Of a stretch of DNA of 64,000 nucleotides, positions 57,447 through 64,000 are shown in pieces. The notes beneath the pieces are model-generated. The model had not been told where the DNA came from, made no database searches, and was given only the letters and a program-made list of their open reading frames with translations. Origin of the DNA: Primulina eburnea. Taxonomy: Eukaryota > Streptophyta > Magnoliopsida > Lamiales > Gesneriaceae. The position numbers and the translations under genes were made by a program. How positions within the stretch are numbered: position 1 is the stretch's first letter; each line of letters begins with the position of its first letter. The stretch is taken from contig NC_133109.1 in NCBI RefSeq assembly GCF_022965805.1, forward strand, positions 8,285,869 through 8,349,868, written 5' to 3'.

Positions 57447-59868
57447 CTAAATTGTTAACACCTATCGTCGACAAGGACAACGAACATACCTTTCGACTTA
57501 AGGCATCTGCTGCTGCATTTGACTTCCCTGGATAATATTTGATTTCGCAATCAAAGTCTTTCAGTAAATCAAGCCATCTACGCTGCCTCATATTCAATTC
57601 TGACTGAGAAAATAGGTACTTCAGGCTCTTGTGATCGGAGAAAATCTCAAATTTCTCGCCGTAGAGATAATGACGCCAAATCTTCAATGCAAAAACGATA
57701 GCCGCCAATTCTAGATCATGAATGGGGTATTGAACTTCATGTGGCTTCAATTGTCTCGAGGCGTATGCGATCACATGACCCCGTTGCATAAGAACACATC
57801 TCAATCCTCTATGAGAGGCATCACAATATATAACAAAATCACCTGTACCTAAAGGTATCGTCAACACTGGAGCACTAGTCAGCCTTTTCTTCAGTTCTAG
57901 GAAGCTAGACTGGCACTCCTCTGACCAAACGAATGGCATATTCTTCTGTGTCAATTGGGTGATTGGCTTTGCAATACTGGAGAAATCTTGAATAAATCTT
58001 CGGTAGTATCCTGCCAGACCCATGAAACTGCGTATTTCTGGTACCGAAGTCGGTCTTGGCCAATTAATTACAGCTTCCACTTTACTCGGATCAACAGAAA
58101 TACCATCTCCAGAAATGATATGCCCCAAGAATACAACTCGATTCAACCAAAACTCACACTTTGATAATTTCGCATACAGTTGCTCGTTTCTCAACGTCTG
58201 CATGACAATTCTGAGATGCTCTGCATGCTCATTTCTGTTCTTCGAATACACCAAAATATCATAGATAAACACGATCACAAAATTATCCAAATACCTCTGA
58301 AAAACTTGATTCATCAAGCCCATAAATACCGCTGGAGCATTTGTCAACCCAAAAGGCATTACAATGAATTCGTAATGTCCATACCTGGTTCGAAATGCTG
58401 TCTTCGGTATGTCTACATCTCGAACTCTGAGCTGATGATATCCCGATCGCAAATCAATCTTAGAATAAACAGATGATCCCTGCAATTGATCAAATAAATC
58501 ATCGATCCTAGGCAATGGATATTTATTATTGATTGTTGTCTTATTCAGTTGCCGGTAGTCTATACACAATCGCATCGAACCGTCTTTCTTTCGCACAAAC
58601 AGCACCGGAGCGCCCCAAGGAGATACACTAGGTCTGATATATCCCTTGGTCAGAAGATCTTCTAACGGTGCTTTCAATTCTTTTAGTTCGATGGGTGCCA
58701 TCCTATATGGAGCTCTCGAAATAGGGACAGTACTTGGTACAAGATCAATACTAAAATCTACCTCTCGCACCGGAGGTAATCCTGGGATCTCATCTGGAAA
58801 AATATCTGCAAATTCCCGTACTACTGGCAGATCCGCCAATGCCGGGCTCGATTTCTGCATATCTACAGCATAAATAAAGAAACCATCTGCTCCTTTTTGT
58901 AACAATCTGTTCATAGTAAGAGCCGAAATCAAGGGAATCCGAGATCTGGAACCCTTCCCGTAGAATTTCCACTCGTCTGTCATCTCGGGTCTGAATCTGA
59001 CAATCTTATGGAAACAATCTACAGTGGCTCTGTACTTCGTTAGCATGTCAATACCGACTATACAATCAAAATCAGCTAGACCCAACACTATACAATCTAG
59101 GTCAATCTCATGCCCCTCAAACTGTAGAATGCAATGTCTAACCGTAGTTACAGATATCAATCCACTTCCCAACGGAGAATTAATCGACACAACATCTAAC
59201 AAAGTCTCAACAGGCAATGAATGTAACAATGCAAATCGCTCCGAAATGAATGTATGCGATGCACCTGTATCTATCAATATATAAGCAGCATAACCATAAA
59301 GAGAGCAGTTACCTGCTATAACATCATCTGGTGCATCTTGTGCTTGCTCTTCTGTCAATGCAAACACTTGAGCCTGTTGCCTCGGAGGTTGACTCACAGT
59401 CTGACTACCTCTGGCTCTGGGTTGAGTCTGTGCCGGTGGAGGCTGAAAAAAATGAACCAATGATGCCTGCCGTTCAAGCTGAGGTACTGAACCGGATGCT
59501 CGTCCACTCTGGGCTGGCTGTACACTCCTCTGTGGACAGACTTTGGCAAAATGCCCCGGTTGCCTACAAATGTTGCATCGGCCTGTGACTCCCTGGCACT
59601 GTTCAGTCGCATGCTTTCCTCCACAGGAACTGCAATAAACACCTGTATATCTTGAACTTTGATCAAAACCAATCTGTCTTGATCCACTGGAGCTTGAAGA
59701 GCTGCTCCCAGGTCTTTTAAACTGTTTCCCCTTCGGCTTCAGCTGTTCCTTTCTGCCACTGCTACTACCGCCGCTTTCAAATCTAGGAGGAGGAGGTTGC
59801 ACTGAAGGCTGCGGTGGTCTTGGTACAAGAGCAACATACGGAGCACTCCGCTTTTTTATCAATCCTGC
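57412..59868 (-). pseudogene. H gag C-terminus, protease, reverse transcriptase and RNase H
   Basis: 816 open codons. In order: Pro/Ser-rich linker, knuckles [13 protein letters not shown] and [14 protein letters not shown], protease [11 protein letters not shown], reverse transcriptase and RNase H, ending out of frame at 57412. Two residue changes matter: the active site reads FIYDILVYS (58258-58266) where E has FIDDILVYS, removing a catalytic Asp, and RNase H reads [10 protein letters not shown] where E has [10 protein letters not shown]. The stop before it (59869-59871) separates it from the Gag start; its own ATG at 59862 is internal. Confidence 0.9.
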
Positions 59869-60474
59869 TTATGCTCCTTTGGCCCGATTTAACGCATTTG
59901 CGAAATTATTCGGTCTCCCCGTGTTTACCAACGTAAAGATATCTGGGTTTAGGCCATTTATAAATTGATCCGCCATGGCCTCATCATTACCTGAAACATG
60001 AGGTGCAAATCGAAGCAAGGAAGAAAATTTAGCGACGTACTCTTCAATATTCAGTTGCCCTTGCCTCAAGTTTGCAAACTCAGCGCCTTTATCTTTACGG
60101 TAGGATATAGGAAAGAACCGCTGATAAAACTCTGTCTTGAACACTTTCCAAGTAATCTCTGTGCCACGCTGTTCCAATGCTCTTTTGATGTTCAACCACA
60201 AATTCTTGGCTATGTCTTGAAGATGATGGCCAATGAGCTTCACTCTCTTCTCATCACTGTATTCTAGAGACTCGAATAACATCTCGATATCCTCAAGCCA
60301 GCTTTCACAGTCAACTGCAAGTTCTGTACCCTTTAAGGTCGGTGGTCTAAACGACTGAAATCGTTTCAAAAGAGTTTCCATAGGAGTCGCCGTAACATCC
60401 ATGTGCTCTCCGGATGTACTCCCCTGTTCTGGCGCTGGTGGTCGTAGAGGTACGGCTGCTCTTCTAGGAGGCAT
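59869..60474 (-). pseudogene. gag: H gag, N-terminal part (201 aa, ends in a premature stop)
   Basis: Begins MPPRRAAVP at 60474, with ATPMET, WLEDIEMLF and ITWKVFKTEFYQRFF marking the capsid region of a Tekay-type Gag, and ends RAKGA then TAA at 59869-59871. The frame continues past that stop into the linker and knuckles, and A has Glu (GAG) at this place, so the stop is a mutation, not the true end. A capsid-only product might still be made. Confidence 0.9.
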
Positions 60475-60708
60475 ATCTAATAAACCAACAGATTAGTAAA
60501 CAAGGTATACAACTGTCTCAGCCCTCCTCTGATCATTTACCTCTGATCCAGAATCGGTTCTGATTCAGTCAATTACATGCTGTAATCAATCAGATAACAC
60601 ATAACATGTAATAGGGAAAGCAATAACCATGCTATCACATCATAAAGCAAGGAAGAAGACTCAATCTACCCCGCTCATTCTATTCTATCTTAGTCTAAAA
60701 GAACTCTG

Positions 60709-60720
60709 GCTCTGATACCA
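60709..60720 (-). promoter_or_regulatory. Primer-binding site of H
   Basis: TGGTATCAGAGC on the minus strand, 5 nt from the 5' LTR, spacer ACAGG as in A. Confidence 0.9.
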
Positions 60721-60725
60721 CCTGT

Positions 60726-62614
60726 TGTGGGGACCCGGGCTCTAATTCTTTTTCTTGGGATTAAATGGATCGTTATTCTAAAATGTGGGTCAATTTTTCG
60801 CTTTTTACATTAAATCAAATGTAACTAAACAAGTATAAGTTCTTTATTTATTTTACAACATACAACATAAAATACATGTCTTGTTCTGTATGTCCTCAAC
60901 TAATCAGTATTAAAATACAGTACATAATAAAAGACAACTACTGGTTCATCTGCTACGCCCGTGATCTCCACGCTAACACGATCATCTCTGTCTCGACCCA
61001 GATCCTGCCCCACCTGTTGTTATGCACACATACAGACATAACAACAGCCGGAAAACCGGTGAGAACAAATCCCAGTATAAACATGTATACATGCATTAAA
61101 ACAATCTAAAACATGAAACATGCTGATATGAATGTCATTCATATAAAATCATGCAATGCAAATCTAATCATGTCTAGACTCGACTCGACTAGAACTCTAG
61201 GGATCCCAGTGTGAATAAGACGATCTATCACCTACCCTCCCAATCGGGGTGACGGTACGTCTTATTCCTAGACTTCGGCCTGATCTGTATCCGCGTCTAC
61301 AATAGGGGCGGTGATCTTCCCCTAAGCTGTGATATCGCCGGATGTCTAGAAGTCTGGATGATCTCTCAGACTTTCCTATCTTAATGCATGAATACAAAAT
61401 CTGTAACCAAGCATGATCATCTTAATGCAATGCAACATGATCTGTAAACAAAGCATAGCAAGATTTGCATACAATTTCTAGAAACAAATCTATAAACAAT
61501 CATAATCATATCAAGTTATAGATAATAAAACAAGTATGTGATTTTGGTTGGGAACTCAAATGTGATCTCCTTTGAGTCGTGATTCCCCAAACAAAACATG
61601 TACTATACCTTTCTTTGCACAGTCGCTGTCACGGTCGTAAAGACGAATCTGAAATGGAAATGTGAATATACAATCTATCAATCTCTCATCTAATCAACAC
61701 ATATCCAAGTCACTACGTGATCTCTATATAATTTGACAGCATAACGACATATATTCGTAATACCGGTCAATCCAAATCTTAAACTCAATACAAGACTATA
61801 TCCTCAAATCACCAACATTACAATATCTATGTCAAGATCGTACAAGCTGCATAATCTCATCACAATATCTGCTGAAAATAACCACAATTACATTTGACAT
61901 CCATTCTTTGATCCGTTTATGAATATAACATGTTCAATACGGCAAGAACACAATATAACTATCATATTCCAATTTCCCCAACATCTAAAATCCGAACCAT
62001 GCTGAAATTAAATGAAACTTACATCACTTTGTAGCCGTCGATGCAAGGAGCAATAATTTCTACTTAGCTCAAAGTTTGGATGGCTAAATCGTACACAACT
62101 TAAGAATCAAAGTGAAGAACTTGAAGATGCTTGGAGAGGAAGTCTCGATTCTCTGGCTGGAAATGAAGAATGAATGAATCAGCACAATTCTATATATATA
62201 TCATGCCATGTGTCAACAGGAGAAGGAGAGTGGATTCCTCGCATGCATCACCACGGGTGCGGTGCTAACATGAGCGCAGGTGCGCTCATGTCTCGGCAGG
62301 GCTAGTAATTTTCATAAACTATCGACCGCGGGTGCGCTCCTGTTACTACCGCTGGTGCGGTCTCAGCACCGCGGGTGCGGTCTTGTTCTACCGCGGTTGC
62401 GGTGTTGCTTCGAACAAAACTTACCAACTTTCTGTCCATGCACCGCGGGTGCGGTATCTCCTAGCACTGCAGGTGCGGTATGGCTTCGAATTAAATTCCT
62501 AGAATTCAACATTTCAAGCCAACTTCTTCCTATCTTACTTCTTATCTCTATGTACATTATTCATAACATATATTTATCAATTCGGAATGAGAAATCATTG
62601 TTCTGGGCATTACA
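60726..62614 (-). repeat. 5' LTR of H
   Basis: 1889 bp, about 30 substitutions from the 3' copy. Its 10-bp-arm unit keeps both arms intact while the centre changes from GGGT to AGGT. Confidence 0.94.
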
Positions 62615-62619
62615 ACAAA

Positions 62620-64000
62620 TCCCAGTATAAACATGTATACATGCATATAATCAATCTAAACATGAAGCATGCTATTATGAATGACATTATATGCACATGC
62701 AATGCGAATCAAACCATGTCTAGACTCGACTCGACTAAGACTCTAGGGATCCCGGTGTGAATAAGACGTCAATGGCTGTCACCTACCCTCCCAATCGGGG
62801 TGACTGTACGTCTTATTCCTAGACTTCGGTCTGAGCTGTATCAACGACTGCAATAGGAGTCAGGGCTGCTCCTAAGCTGAGATACACCGAACATCTAGAT
62901 ATGTGTCAATGGCTGTCAACGACTCTCCTATCTTAAATGCAATGAATATCAATCTATAAACAAAGCATGCTCATATTCATATCTGAATATCACAATGATC
63001 TTATATGCTTGAATACAATTCTATAATCGAAACATAATCATGTTACAAGACTTGAATATAATTCTATAAACATGCTACCAAATATACAATAAATCTAGTA
63101 TGTGATTTTGGTTGGGAAACTCAAATAATATCTTATTTGAGTTGTGGCTTCCCAAACAAACATGGCTTATACCTTCCTTGTTGTGAAATAAATCGAAGTC
63201 TCGGAGTCGGGATACAAACTCTGTCACTCCAAATCTGAAATGTCAATTGTTGATAGATACCATATCAACAAACAACTCACAACAAGTCTTATACAATTCT
63301 TAATCAATCTCGGCATAAATCGACGGCATAATGACATAATTCTTCGATACCGTTTAATCCAATTCAACATATATCAACATTGTACAATTCTCCACTTATA
63401 ATCATCATAATATCTATGTCAAGATCTCAAAATTTGCATAATCTCATGTCAATATATGCTAAAACTCATAACAAGTGAGTTCGATATCATTTCTTCGTTC
63501 CGGTTTCAAATCTACAATCCTTATCATCATAAGAACATATTTCTTAACTCAATTCATAATTCTCCCAACACATATATATCAAGACATGCTGGAATTTAAC
63601 AAAACATATACCCTTTTGAAGCCCTTGATGCAAGGAATACAAATTCGAACTTGAAACTAAATTCGGGTGGCTAAATCTTGAGATATCTTACCCCAAAACT
63701 TAAAGAACTTGAAGAAATTGAGGGAACTCTCGGTTCAGCTGCTGGAAGTGAGAAAGAAATGAATCAGCACTAATTCATATATATACCTCTGCCATGTGTC
63801 AACATAAGAATCAAGGTGGATTTCTCGCATGCAGCACCGCGGGTGCGGTCACGTTAGCACCGCGGGAGAGCTATGCTCTCGGCAACCCTGACATTTTCCA
63901 AAAGTAGCGACCGCGGGTGCGGTATCTGCAAGACCGCGGGTGCGGTCTACTTGCACCGCGGGTGCGGTCTCGCAATGTCAAAATTAGGCACCCTACTGGA
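62620..64000 (-). repeat. LTR I, right segment (continues past window)
   Basis: Continues LTR I after H's second acaaa. It contains a GAATAAGACG/CGTCTTATTC stem (about 62758-62820), a TATA run (63777-63785) and GGGT-centred units from about 63833 to the end. The last ~50 bp equal 32562-32611 in E's 3' LTR. No gene. Confidence 0.85.

Larger units (their letters stand above)
53949..62614 (-). mobile_element. Element H: degenerate chromovirus inserted in LTR I
   Basis: An 8.7-kb element with two 1889-bp LTRs, target duplication acaaa at 53944-53948 and 62615-62619, primer site, polypurine tract and a Gag-Pol region with at least three lesions. The LTRs differ at roughly 30 sites (about 1.6%), the oldest pair here. 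It belongs to the E family and inserted into an LTR of its own broad family. Confidence 0.94.

Overview
This 64 kb window is plant nuclear heterochromatin made entirely of nested LTR retrotransposons. I find no host gene, rRNA, tRNA or CRISPR array. The plant assignment rests on primer-binding sites matching the complement of plant initiator-Met tRNA (TGGTATCAGAGC), Ty3/gypsy chromoviruses of Tekay/Del type with an integrase chromodomain, and Ty1/copia elements with plant-type Gag. The species cannot be read from the sequence; an angiosperm, probably a eudicot, is the best guess.

Layout, with element letters used throughout. E is the outermost element (gypsy, minus strand). Its 3' LTR fragment is 32556-32835 and its pol lies in three pieces (32836-35075, 42867-43829, 53241-53597). 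On its right it abuts LTR I (53598-53948 and 62620-64000, continuing past the window), which is either E's own 5' LTR or a second related element. A (1-32555, plus strand) is inserted in E's left LTR. Inside A sit B (2556-10388, in A's gag), C (13772-23125, copia) and D (23165-30942, gypsy), the last two in A's 3' LTR. G (35076-42861, gypsy) and F (43830-53235, copia) interrupt E's pol. H (53949-62614, gypsy) is inserted in LTR I. Six junction pairs show clean 5-bp target-site duplications: aatat (B), ggagt (C), cattc (D), ttcca (G), agtta (F), acaaa (H).

B, D and G form one chromovirus family. B and D have uninterrupted Gag-Pol frames of 1474 and 1476 codons and LTR pairs that differ by one indel each, so both look recently active; G has one amber codon. 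E and H form a second chromovirus family, both broken. A shares LTR termini and primer-site layout with E/H but has lost its gag start codon and has a heavily decayed pol, yet its LTRs differ at only about 8 sites: a non-autonomous element probably moved in trans. C and F are one copia family lacking the integrase core but with almost identical LTRs, again non-autonomous.

The most unusual signal is structural. LTRs of several families carry chains of short perfect inverted repeats with nearly constant 3-4 nt loops, next to or upstream of the promoter. In E/H/B/D/G the arms flank GGGT; in C/F they flank CACA, CTCC or CAT; in A they are GCGCATATGCGC palindromes. Arms change in a compensating way between families. 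Counts of differences were made by eye.
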